Virus record (IMG/VR): IMGVR_UViG_3300030102_007046
Location: 1 to 31,952 of that record
Source of the DNA: a virus
Reading direction: 5' to 3' (one strand)
Length of the DNA stretch: 31,952 nucleotides
Part shown: positions 21,391 through 27,508 of the stretch, in pieces
Layout: every line of letters begins with the position of its first letter
Numbering within the stretch: the stretch's first letter is position 1
Notes under the pieces: model-generated
The model's database searches: none
The model's input: the letters and a program-made list of their open reading frames with translations, nothing else
What the model was told of the DNA's origin: nothing
Program-made: the position numbers and the translations under genes

Positions 21391-21609
21391 ATGATTATGA
21401 CTACTAAACTTGTAGGCTTTGATGTCTACAAAACTTTTTCCGGTATGGCTGATCAAATTCAACGAGAACTTATTCAACTTGAAACATCAGGTGAAACAAC
21501 AACAGCCAACTACCATGAAAAGGTTGGTTATCAAAAAGCCATGCGTCAAGCTGCACTTACAGTCCTTACAACACTTGATAATGATGCACTTTTTGGTTTT
21601 AACAAATGA
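21391..21609 (+). CDS. Small hypothetical protein, 72 aa
   Basis: The protein may start at 21391 or at the second ATG (21397). It has a helix pair (FSGMADQIQRELIQLE, then YQKAMRQAALTVLTTL) and ends FGFNK. The stop overlaps the next start as ATGA. It contains one CAACAGCCAAC word. No family recognised. Confidence 0.6.
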   Translation: MIMTTKLVGFDVYKTFSGMADQIQRELIQLETSGETTTANYHEKVGYQKAMRQAALTVLTTLDNDALFGFNK

Positions 21610-21893
21610 CTAACGAAATTCTTTCAATCGAATTAATTGAAGTCGACTGCACTAATTCTGATGGATCTATTGACTGGGTTGTTGTTGCCAACATTGCTGA
21701 CATGCGTTTGCTCCGTCCTGCTATCTATCATCCAGCAGAACTTGCAGAACCTGAAGAATGGGGCGCAGGGATTTGCAGCGCCGTGGTAACAACAGAAGAA
21801 GATGAACAGTCTCCACTATCTGCAGGTACAGAGATTGAACAGATTATCTACCTCCAGAACATGGATCTAGACTGGCAACTCGATGAAGAGTAA
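21606..21893 (+). CDS. Acidic hypothetical protein, 95 aa
   Basis: The protein is strongly acidic, with strands (ILSIELIEVDCTNSDGSIDW, then VVVANIADMRLL) followed by Glu-rich segments (AELAEPEEWGAG, TTEEDEQSPL). High acidity at this size can go with DNA mimicry or inhibitor roles in phages, but nothing specific supports this. It is coupled to the preceding gene. Confidence 0.6.
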   Translation: MTNEILSIELIEVDCTNSDGSIDWVVVANIADMRLLRPAIYHPAELAEPEEWGAGICSAVVTTEEDEQSPLSAGTEIEQIIYLQNMDLDWQLDEE

Positions 21894-21896
21894 CTA

Positions 21897-21940
21897 CCTG
21901 GGCAGCAGATGCTAACGCAATTTTCTGTGTAAGTCCTAGG
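21897..21940 (+). ncRNA. Leader element family 2, copy A
   Basis: The outer stem pairs CCUGGG (21897-21902) with CCUAGG (21935-21940). After GGGCA comes an inner stem, CAGA (21906-21909) with UCUG (21924-21927), and then the conserved strand GUAAGU before the closing stem. It ends 30 bases upstream of the PcfJ-like gene, with no Shine-Dalgarno sequence between. Confidence 0.65.
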
Positions 21941-21970
21941 CTTTTTCATTACATCACACTACATTGTATT

Positions 21971-23755
21971 ATGTATTTCAATCTTCCTAATCAGCTTGCA
22001 CTCGAAGTTGCAGGCTATGACGCAACACGCAAGAAACTTGCAGCTGCCATGGCTGCAGAAGATCGTAACAAAAACAAACGACAGACTTTCCCTTGTGGTC
22101 GTCCTTCAAATATGTTTCCTACTCATATTGTCAAAGACAATTTGTGGGAAACAACTGTTGAAGCACTTAACAAAGACAAGTCACCAGACAAGTTTCACTT
22201 GTTTACTAAGCCTGTCTTTGGACAGGAACCTGAACCTTTTGCTGTTGTTTACTATCATCGCCAACTGTGGGTAGCTGCATGGCTGCCACGGTCAAAAGAT
22301 GATTCTTATATTTATGGCTTGACGATTGCTTATCGAGATACAGCAGCGGCACGCAAGCAATGCACTGATGCATACATCACAAGTCGTCGCACGATTGGTA
22401 AACATATGTTTGACCAGTTTGAAGAATCCAAAATGCTGCCACGCGTTAAAGATGGTCGTAGTTACTGGTATCGCAAAACAATTCTTATGACTAAAAATAA
22501 TATTGCGGATGGCTATACCGGTAACTACTGGAAAAATCCCAACCGTAACGACCATCGCCTTAAGTCTTACGGCAAGACTTGGCAAATGTATCGTGCTGTT
22601 CAAAAATGGGAGAACCAACTTGCTAAAGATATTCCTCAGTTCAAAGGAGGAACAAACGATGAAATCTTCACTCGGCTTGATCCTGAAAATAATAAGTTTG
22701 AAAATATCTTGTCAGGCTACTGGTCTAGGCCCAGGTGGATGGGTGGTCAAGATAAATACATCCATGATGTAAATGATATTCTTGATAAATTACGTCAACG
22801 TTTTTGTTCAAAATGGATGCAAGATGTGTTTTCTGCAAAGTGGTTTAGATCTTTAATTTTAAATGCAATGAATGACACTAAGGTCATTCATGAAAATACT
22901 ATTACAGAAAATATATACGATCGTGAAGCACTTAAAGCACCTTATGCAATCCTTTATCAGTTTCTATTATCTATTAATCAAATTAAACAAATTTATCATG
23001 ACATTGATCACAATTTGCTTCATTCTAGATTTGATTGGCTTTCTAAATTAGAATTAGATTACAATATTTATAACAACGAGGTTGGTCATCAATGGATGCG
23101 AGAAAACTTGCCTGTTGAATCATTTCTCAACATGCTTTATCAAAAATACAAACAACAATTAGATTTTGACCGACAAAAAAGTGAATCAGGAGGTTATTTT
23201 CTAAGTTGTGACTCTGCTACAGGACAACATCATATTTATTTACACGATTGGCGTGATACTTATCAGATGCTTTGCCAATGCATTACTGCTGGTTTTACTG
23301 ACAACATCAAGCCCAGGCGCTGGCGTTTGATGGAATGGCATGATCATCTCATGGCAGAGACCTGGAAAATCAGTAACGCTAACGTTGACTTACCTCAGAA
23401 GCTATTCCCTCAACCCATCAAGGTTGAGCAATGTAATGACGGTGAAGATGTTAAGTACAGCTTCTTCCAACCTCATGACACACACCAGCTGGCAGCTTGG
23501 GGTCGAGCCGTACGCAACTGCGTTGGCGGCGGCCATGGCTATGCAGATGGAGTCAAGAAAATGAAGCACCTCATTATCTTGACCATGATTGAGAATCAAC
23601 CGCGCTACACCATTCAACTCACTGTTGATAATGGTGTAATGACTGTTAATCAAATCGCTGACATTGGTAACAGAAGACTTAGTGACTTTGAACGTTCCAA
23701 TGTTGAAGACGCTTTCAAACTTGCGTTGACAAAGCGAGAAGAAGAACTAACGTAA
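21971..23755 (+). CDS. PcfJ-like protein, 594 aa
   Basis: The C-terminal part (about residues 502-594) matches the PcfJ-like pattern: an AAWGRAVRNCVGGGHGYADG segment with the Asn-Cys-Val-Gly-Gly core near 515-520, then strands as in KHLIILTMIENQPRYTIQL, a V-N-Q-I motif and a terminal helix. The family was named from conjugative plasmids and occurs in phages; its biochemical role is not known to me. The N-terminal 480 residues are aromatic- and Trp-rich and mostly helical, without a recognised domain. It follows family 2 leader A and precedes a terminator-like hairpin and tRNA-Leu. Confidence 0.75.
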   Translation: MYFNLPNQLALEVAGYDATRKKLAAAMAAEDRNKNKRQTFPCGRPSNMFPTHIVKDNLWETTVEALNKDKSPDKFHLFTKPVFGQEPEPFAVVYYHRQLWVAAWLPRSKDDSYIYGLTIAYRDTAAARKQCTDAYITSRRTIGKHMFDQFEESKMLPRVKDGRSYWYRKTILMTKNNIADGYTGNYWKNPNRNDHRLKSYGKTWQMYRAVQKWENQLAKDIPQFKGGTNDEIFTRLDPENNKFENILSGYWSRPRWMGGQDKYIHDVNDILDKLRQRFCSKWMQDVFSAKWFRSLILNAMNDTKVIHENTITENIYDREALKAPYAILYQFLLSINQIKQIYHDIDHNLLHSRFDWLSKLELDYNIYNNEVGHQWMRENLPVESFLNMLYQKYKQQLDFDRQKSESGGYFLSCDSATGQHHIYLHDWRDTYQMLCQCITAGFTDNIKPRRWRLMEWHDHLMAETWKISNANVDLPQKLFPQPIKVEQCNDGEDVKYSFFQPHDTHQLAAWGRAVRNCVGGGHGYADGVKKMKHLIILTMIENQPRYTIQLTVDNGVMTVNQIADIGNRRLSDFERSNVEDAFKLALTKREEELT

Positions 23756-23783
23756 GCACGGCTTCGGCTTTCCTTGTTCGTAG

Positions 23784-23818
23784 GGTGTTAGATCAGGTGC
23801 TTTAACACCTGATCTTTT
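23784..23818 (+). terminator. Terminator-like hairpin with an alternative pairing
   Basis: AGATCAGGTG (23790-23799) pairs perfectly with CACCTGATCT (23806-23815), and the T-run begins in the 3' arm: a good rho-independent terminator. The overlapping GGTGTTA (23784-23790) can instead pair with TAACACC (23803-23809), which would break it. The two exclusive foldings resemble an attenuator just ahead of the tRNA-Leu gene. Confidence 0.65.
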
Positions 23819-23821
23819 CTT

Positions 23822-23906
23822 GGGAGTGTGGTGGAATCGGTAGACACACCAGACTTAAAATCTGTTGACCATTACGGTCGTGCGAGTTCAAGTCTCGTCA
23901 CTCCTA
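23822..23906 (+). tRNA. tRNA-Leu (anticodon UAA)
   Basis: The acceptor stem is GGGAGUG (23822-23828) with CACUCCU (23899-23905), discriminator A at 23906. The anticodon loop is CUUAAAA with UAA; the long variable arm GACC-AUUAC-GGUC marks a type II tRNA; the T arm carries UUCAAGU. CCA is not encoded. The sequence closely follows bacterial tRNA-Leu(UAA). It may supplement host decoding of UUA, frequent in this AT-rich genome. Confidence 0.95.
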
Positions 23907-23937
23907 CTTCCTGCGAAAAACATTTACTCTTCATTAA

Positions 23938-24195
23938 ATGACAACGTCTCCATCTCCTGGTCCTAGATCAAAAGGTGTTCAATATGTAGTAGGCGACCGT
24001 GTTATGCACAAGCCTGCATTGCAAATGGCACTCAATTCACCATTGCCTGATCGAAAGAAGCAAGGCACAGTTATTGAAGTTATTTACAAAACAAACAAAC
24101 GTGGTGCCAAAATGCCTTATGTTCGTGTTCAATGGGATGACAGCCAAATGCCTGAGTTGCACATGACAATGAGAATTAAACATGTTGATGACTGA
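23938..24195 (+). CDS. Small SH3/KOW-like beta-barrel protein, 85 aa
   Basis: The segment VQYVVGDRVMHKPALQ, then QGTVIEVIYKTNKRGAKMPY and VRVQWDD have the strand pattern of a small KOW/SH3-like barrel (x-G-D-x-V ... G-x-V ... V-x-V-x-W). Such proteins are common in cyanophages, by memory. The leader is G-poor with ACTCTTCATTAA. The 3' end overlaps ThyX. Function unknown. Confidence 0.65.
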   Translation: MTTSPSPGPRSKGVQYVVGDRVMHKPALQMALNSPLPDRKKQGTVIEVIYKTNKRGAKMPYVRVQWDDSQMPELHMTMRIKHVDD

Positions 24196-24862
24196 CGCAA
24201 TGTTTACACCACATGATGTCAAACTTGTTTGGCGCACTGATGATGCTGAACAGATGATTGTTCGTATGGCTCGTGTTTCTGCACCTCAAAATGCAGAAGA
24301 CATGAGTACAGGTCCTAGGCTTCTACGTTATTTGATTAATAATAAACATTGGTCGCCATTTGAAATGGCTTCCATGTGTTTAGAAATTCATACAACTAGA
24401 GCAATTAGTCCACAAATCTTACGTCATCGTTCATTTTCATTTCAGGAATTTTCACAACGCTATGCCAATACTAATTCTATTGGTCGTCCCATCATTCCTC
24501 ATTTGCGCTCGCAAGATCCAAAGAACAGGCAAAACTCCACAGATGATCTTAGAAAACGTTTGGGCAAAATTAAAATTGCAGATTACAACCGTCGCATCTC
24601 AATTCTCTTTGAAGAAGCGGAGCATTTATATCAAGAGATGATTTCTGATGGTGTTGCTAAAGAATGTGCAAGATCTATTTTGCCATTAGCTACGCCTAGC
24701 AAAATGTATATGACAGGAACTCTCCGGTCATGGCTTCATTACATTGATTTACGTTCAGCAAACGGTACTCAACTTGAACACAAACGTATTGCCGACCAAT
24801 GCAAAACAATCTTCAAAGAACAATTCCCAATCATTGCAGAAGCCATGTGGCACAAAAACTAA
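24182..24862 (+). CDS. thyX: Flavin-dependent thymidylate synthase ThyX
   Basis: ThyX makes dTMP from dUMP with methylene-tetrahydrofolate, FAD and NADPH. The signature RHR-x7-S is present as RHRSFSFQEFSQRY (about residues 81-94). Other expected parts are the substrate-region CARSILPLATPSKMYMTGTL and the C-terminal HIDLR-like YIDLRSANGTQLE. At 226 residues the length is normal. It overlaps the preceding gene; three ATGs (24182, 24188, 24200) are possible starts. It would supply thymidine nucleotides for replication with the polymerase at 27447. Confidence 0.95.
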   Translation: MLMTDAMFTPHDVKLVWRTDDAEQMIVRMARVSAPQNAEDMSTGPRLLRYLINNKHWSPFEMASMCLEIHTTRAISPQILRHRSFSFQEFSQRYANTNSIGRPIIPHLRSQDPKNRQNSTDDLRKRLGKIKIADYNRRISILFEEAEHLYQEMISDGVAKECARSILPLATPSKMYMTGTLRSWLHYIDLRSANGTQLEHKRIADQCKTIFKEQFPIIAEAMWHKN

Positions 24863-25238
24863 GAACTTTTTTCCTGAATACTCACATCAATGTGGTTATC
24901 TTCAATTAACTTGTGCCTGTTGTCAAAAGAAATTTTGGCGGCGTGTGGGCCAAGAAAAGGATCGATTACGTAGAAAAATGACAGGTCCTTATTGTTCTAA
25001 CTCTTGTCAATCTAAATCACGTACAAACAAATCAGGTGGTAATTACAAATTAACTCCTGAACTTGTTGCCAAGATGCGTGCATGTGATCGCAAAGGCGTG
25101 CCCATTAAATTAATGATGGAAACTTTTCAAGTGTCTAGATCGTGTATTTATGACATAGTTAGGTATTGTAAATGGAAGGATGTTCCAGATTTAGATGGAG
25201 TTAGAAGAAGCTCTCGACCTGTTATACAAAGGTACTAG
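24834..25238 (+). CDS. Zinc-finger/HTH-like protein, about 134 aa
   Basis: The start is uncertain: the frame is open from an ATG at 24744 deep inside thyX, and I prefer the TTG at 24834. After a short lead come CxxC-type pairs, LTCACCQKKFWRR and then YCSNSCQSK about 30 residues on, as in a zinc ribbon. A helix-turn-helix follows (TPELVAKMRACDRKGVPIKL with FQVSRSCIYDIVRY). Such zinc plus HTH architecture suits a DNA-binding regulator or a homing-endonuclease remnant. Function is inferred from motifs. Confidence 0.6.
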   Translation: MQKPCGTKTKNFFPEYSHQCGYLQLTCACCQKKFWRRVGQEKDRLRRKMTGPYCSNSCQSKSRTNKSGGNYKLTPELVAKMRACDRKGVPIKLMMETFQVSRSCIYDIVRYCKWKDVPDLDGVRRSSRPVIQRY

Positions 25239-25377
25239 TAATGTTGCTATCACTGCAAAAGAAACAGGTGTCACATTAGAAACAATGCAACACCTGCTTA
25301 CTGATTACATTAAACTCAGGCCAGTTGATCCTGATGTTTGGCTAGCCGATGTAGAACTCGGCTGGCCGTGGGTTTGA
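25195..25377 (+). CDS. Small HTH-like protein, 60 aa
   Basis: The segment NVAITAKETGVTLETMQHLL (residues about 16-35) fits a helix-turn-helix, with the Ala-Lys-Glu-Thr-Gly-Val turn. It overlaps the preceding gene by 44 bases, an arrangement that needs checking. The C-terminal part is acidic with two Trp (VWLADVELGWPWV). Probably a small regulator. Confidence 0.5.
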   Translation: MELEEALDLLYKGTSNVAITAKETGVTLETMQHLLTDYIKLRPVDPDVWLADVELGWPWV

Positions 25378-25381
25378 ACTT

Positions 25382-25477
25382 ATGACCGTACATGATTTAG
25401 AACTCATGGTCTTTCTCCTTGCACCAGCCATGTTCATGTCTGTCCTTCTTATATGGACTTTTGCTGCTGGTGGTTAA
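25382..25477 (+). CDS. Tiny single-span membrane peptide, 31 aa
   Basis: A short frame four bases after the previous stop encodes MTVHDLELMVFLLAPAMFMS followed by VLLIWTFAAGG, essentially one membrane helix. Its stop abuts the stop of the minus-strand gene at 25478. Tiny membrane peptides of this type occur both in phages and among photosystem subunits, but no similarity is recognised. It may be a host-membrane modulator. Confidence 0.5.
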   Translation: MTVHDLELMVFLLAPAMFMSVLLIWTFAAGG

Positions 25478-25621
25478 TCAATCGTTGGCAATGCGTTCAC
25501 GATCGAGTTTTGATTCAAACTCTTCTCGTTGACGCTTAAGCCGTTCTTTCATCATCCACTCGGTCAGTGGATCCCGGCGCTCATATTTGACGCCTCGGTA
25601 GGTCAGCTGCTGTGTAGCCAT
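25478..25621 (-). CDS. DUF4278-like small protein, 47 aa, opposite strand
   Basis: Read leftward, the protein starts MATQQLTYRGVKYERRDP. The LTYRGV-x-YE opening matches the cyanobacterial DUF4278 family, whose members begin with a similar L-x-YRGV-x-Y motif. The rest is a charged helix (KERLKRQREEFESKLDRERI). It is isolated on the minus strand between plus-strand genes. Function of the family is unknown. Confidence 0.65.
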   Translation of the reverse strand: MATQQLTYRGVKYERRDPLTEWMMKERLKRQREEFESKLDRERIAND

Positions 25622-25639
25622 GATGTTCTCCGCTAAAGC

Positions 25640-25688
25640 CCAGGTCCCCGTTCCATGGCCTGGTGAATTGCGCCAGCACTATAGCTGG
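25640..25688. other. Two short hairpins in an intergenic gap
   Basis: CCAGG (25640-25644) pairs with CCTGG (25659-25663), and CCAGC (25673-25677) pairs with GCTGG (25684-25688), around loops of fourteen and six bases. This gap must hold the promoter of the minus-strand gene at 25621 and the leader of the gene at 25725. No convincing -10/-35 pair is seen. Confidence 0.35.
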
Positions 25689-25724
25689 TGAACGTACTAA
25701 CATTCTACTGCCACCCAAACTTTT

Positions 25725-26147
25725 ATGCCTGGCACTCCTCGAACCAAACGCGAATATCACTACACAACATCTGAAGTCTTACAAAAGACTCTGATGTCTC
25801 GTGCTGCATTAATTCGTTATGTCAAAGCAGGTAAGTTTCCAGCTCCCAAACTAAAACCTAAAGACATTGGAGCCAAGGGGGCTGATTGGTATTGCAAACA
25901 TGAAGTCAATGAATGGATTGAAAAAAATACTGATTTTGTTTCATGGCGACAGAAAAAAATCTCTGAGACTTTTAATGTCACTATTGAAGCTAAGCAAGTA
26001 AGACAAATTCGTGAAGCTTGCAAACTTCTTAAATGTGACGAATTAGACTTTATCCGCGATGCTGCTATATGGAAAGCAGACCAAGTTAAAAAGCTAACAG
26101 CCAACGAACGTCCATTTGAAAATTATATTGTTGAATATGATGATTAA
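25725..26147 (+). CDS. AlpA/MerR-type winged-helix DNA-binding protein, 140 aa
   Basis: Residues about 13-70, with YTTSEVLQKTLMSRAALIRY, KAGKFPAPKLK and WYCKHEVNEWIEKN, follow the AlpA-like HTH_17 pattern: evaluator helix, recognition helix, G-x-FP-x-P wing and a terminal V-x-EW-x. Such proteins act as phage regulators or excisionases. The C-terminal half is an extra helical domain (QVRQIREACKLLKCDELDFI). The 3' end overlaps the next gene. Confidence 0.7.
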   Translation: MPGTPRTKREYHYTTSEVLQKTLMSRAALIRYVKAGKFPAPKLKPKDIGAKGADWYCKHEVNEWIEKNTDFVSWRQKKISETFNVTIEAKQVRQIREACKLLKCDELDFIRDAAIWKADQVKKLTANERPFENYIVEYDD

Positions 26148-26382
26148 TCTTTTTTCTTTTATTCTTGTTGCAACAATGTGGGTACAAGTCCCTCAATGGA
26201 ATGCTGATTGGTCTAAATGTTCAATAGATGTACCTGATATTGATTGTCATTGGTACATTACTAATCCTGACAATACATTTGGCTCAGGATTTTCCTGGAA
26301 AAATGCACCTTGGTTTAGTGTTGAAGGTCTTTTAGATGTTTCAAAACTTAAAAATACAATGACTAATTTACAAAATCATTAA
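26137..26382 (+). CDS. Small exported or membrane-anchored protein, 81 aa
   Basis: The start is one of two adjacent ATGs (26137/26140) overlapping the upstream stop. The N-terminus (MMINLFSFILVATMWVQVPQ) is a signal-like hydrophobic segment. The remaining domain is Trp/Asp-rich with two Cys ten residues apart (KCSIDVPDIDCHW), which could form a disulfide in the periplasm. Function unknown; a superinfection or envelope role is conceivable. Confidence 0.6.
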   Translation: MMINLFSFILVATMWVQVPQWNADWSKCSIDVPDIDCHWYITNPDNTFGSGFSWKNAPWFSVEGLLDVSKLKNTMTNLQNH

Positions 26383-26390
26383 AGCTTAAT

Positions 26391-26427
26391 CTGGGCAGCA
26401 AATTAGCCAACGTTTGCGTAAGTCCCA
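26391..26427 (+). ncRNA. Leader element family 2, copy B
   Basis: The outer stem pairs UGGG (26392-26395) with CCCA (26424-26427). The inner stem pairs GCAAA (26398-26402) with UUUGC (26413-26417), five perfect pairs that differ from those of copy A while pairing is kept. GUAAGU joins the inner and outer stems. It ends 22 bases before the Gp88-like gene. Confidence 0.7.
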
Positions 26428-26449
26428 CTTAATCACACTGAATTAAATC

Positions 26450-27220
26450 ATGCACACCTTGAAATTTTCCACAGGCAATGCAAAGCTTGGTAAACGTCTC
26501 ATCTTTTCCTTACCAGCAGGTTACACCTGTCCTAACGCTGGTCATTGCAAAACATTTGCTGATCGTACTACAGGTAAAGTCCAAGATTTACCGCAGTCAG
26601 CTCACGCAACTGGACTTGAGTATCGCTGCTTTGCTGCCATGTCAGAGGCACGCAGTAAGAACTGCCGCGATGCGCGGTGGTTTAATTGGGACGCACTTAA
26701 AGAGATCCTTCATTCTGAAGATACAAAAGATCCAGTAGGTGTTATTGCTGATACAATTTCTTACGGAATCTGGCAATACAACAAAGGCCAATTAGTTTAT
26801 GATCTCTGTCGCATCCATGAATCTGGAGATTTCTGGTCTGAGCTTTATTTCCAGGCTTGGTTAGAAGTTGCGCGACAGCATCCCAAAATTAAATTTTATG
26901 CTTACACCAAACAACTCAGCTACTGGCTCAATGCTCAAAGTGACATTCCTTCTAACATGTTTCTCACTGCTTCAGTTGGCGGTAATCTCGATCCTTTACT
27001 CACCAGGTATGCACACATCTTTAAACGTATAGCTCATGTGGTCTACACAGAAGATCAAGCTGCTGATATGGGTCTGGACATTGACCATGACGACAGCCAC
27101 TGTTTTGGTAATAAGCCGTTTGCACTTTTAGTACACAACATACAACGTGCAGGATCTGACGCATCAAAAGCATTAGCTGCACGTAAACGTCAGGGATCTT
27201 GGACAGGTTATTCAAAATAA
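26450..27220 (+). CDS. Gp88-family phage protein, 256 aa
   Basis: The order LIFSLPAGYTCPNAGHCKTF (about residues 17-36), then EYRCFAAMSEARSKNCRDAR and W-x-NWDALKE matches the 'gene product 88' family first noted in mycobacteriophages: a Leu-Pro-Ala-Gly-x-x-CP motif, a distal Arg-Cys-Phe-Ala-A and an RW pair. Cys27, Cys33, Cys60 and Cys72 could hold a metal or iron-sulfur cluster. Later strands (IKFYAYTKQLSYWLN, NMFLTASVGG) suggest an alpha-beta enzyme fold. Biochemical function is unknown. It follows family 2 leader B. Confidence 0.8.
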   Translation: MHTLKFSTGNAKLGKRLIFSLPAGYTCPNAGHCKTFADRTTGKVQDLPQSAHATGLEYRCFAAMSEARSKNCRDARWFNWDALKEILHSEDTKDPVGVIADTISYGIWQYNKGQLVYDLCRIHESGDFWSELYFQAWLEVARQHPKIKFYAYTKQLSYWLNAQSDIPSNMFLTASVGGNLDPLLTRYAHIFKRIAHVVYTEDQAADMGLDIDHDDSHCFGNKPFALLVHNIQRAGSDASKALAARKRQGSWTGYSK

Positions 27221-27235
27221 TTAGTTGCATATTTA

Positions 27236-27271
27236 GATGGAATGGGTACTCTTTACCTGTTCCATCTTTTT
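27236..27271 (+). terminator. Rho-independent terminator-like hairpin
   Basis: GATGGAA (27236-27242) pairs with TTCCATC (27260-27266), with inner GGT/ACC pairs possible, followed by five T. It ends the Gp88-like unit. It also sits nine bases before the GTG I choose for the next gene, so it may act as a leader structure too. Confidence 0.75.
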
Positions 27272-27274
27272 AAT

Positions 27275-27508
27275 GTGTCTTACTTAATTACTGCCATCAT
27301 TGATGGTATTCCTCATGCAGTCCGTCCTAATGTTGCTAACAATTGTTTTGAACTAATTAAAATCAGACGTGACTCAGAAATATCTAAAGCTTTTTGTTCT
27401 CCCAACAAAACTGGTGCTGTTAGTATTCTCAAATGGATAGAAGAAAATGATGCAAAACTTTCTAGTAAAGGACTTGAAGTTCAACCTCAAGCCAAATTCT
27501 TCCACTGA
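27275..27508 (+). CDS. Hypothetical protein upstream of the polymerase, 77 aa
   Basis: The frame is open from an ATG at 27242, but that codon lies in the terminator stem, so I prefer the GTG at 27275, giving MSYLITAIIDGIPHAVRPNV. It has a beta-rich start and a helix (NKTGAVSILKWIEENDAKLS). It overlaps the polymerase gene by 62 bases in another frame. Family unknown. Confidence 0.5.
   Translation: MSYLITAIIDGIPHAVRPNVANNCFELIKIRRDSEISKAFCSPNKTGAVSILKWIEENDAKLSSKGLEVQPQAKFFH

Noticed and set aside
23822-23906. tRNA-Leu as an integration (att) site
   Set aside because: No integrase and no direct repeat of the tRNA 3' end were seen in the window.
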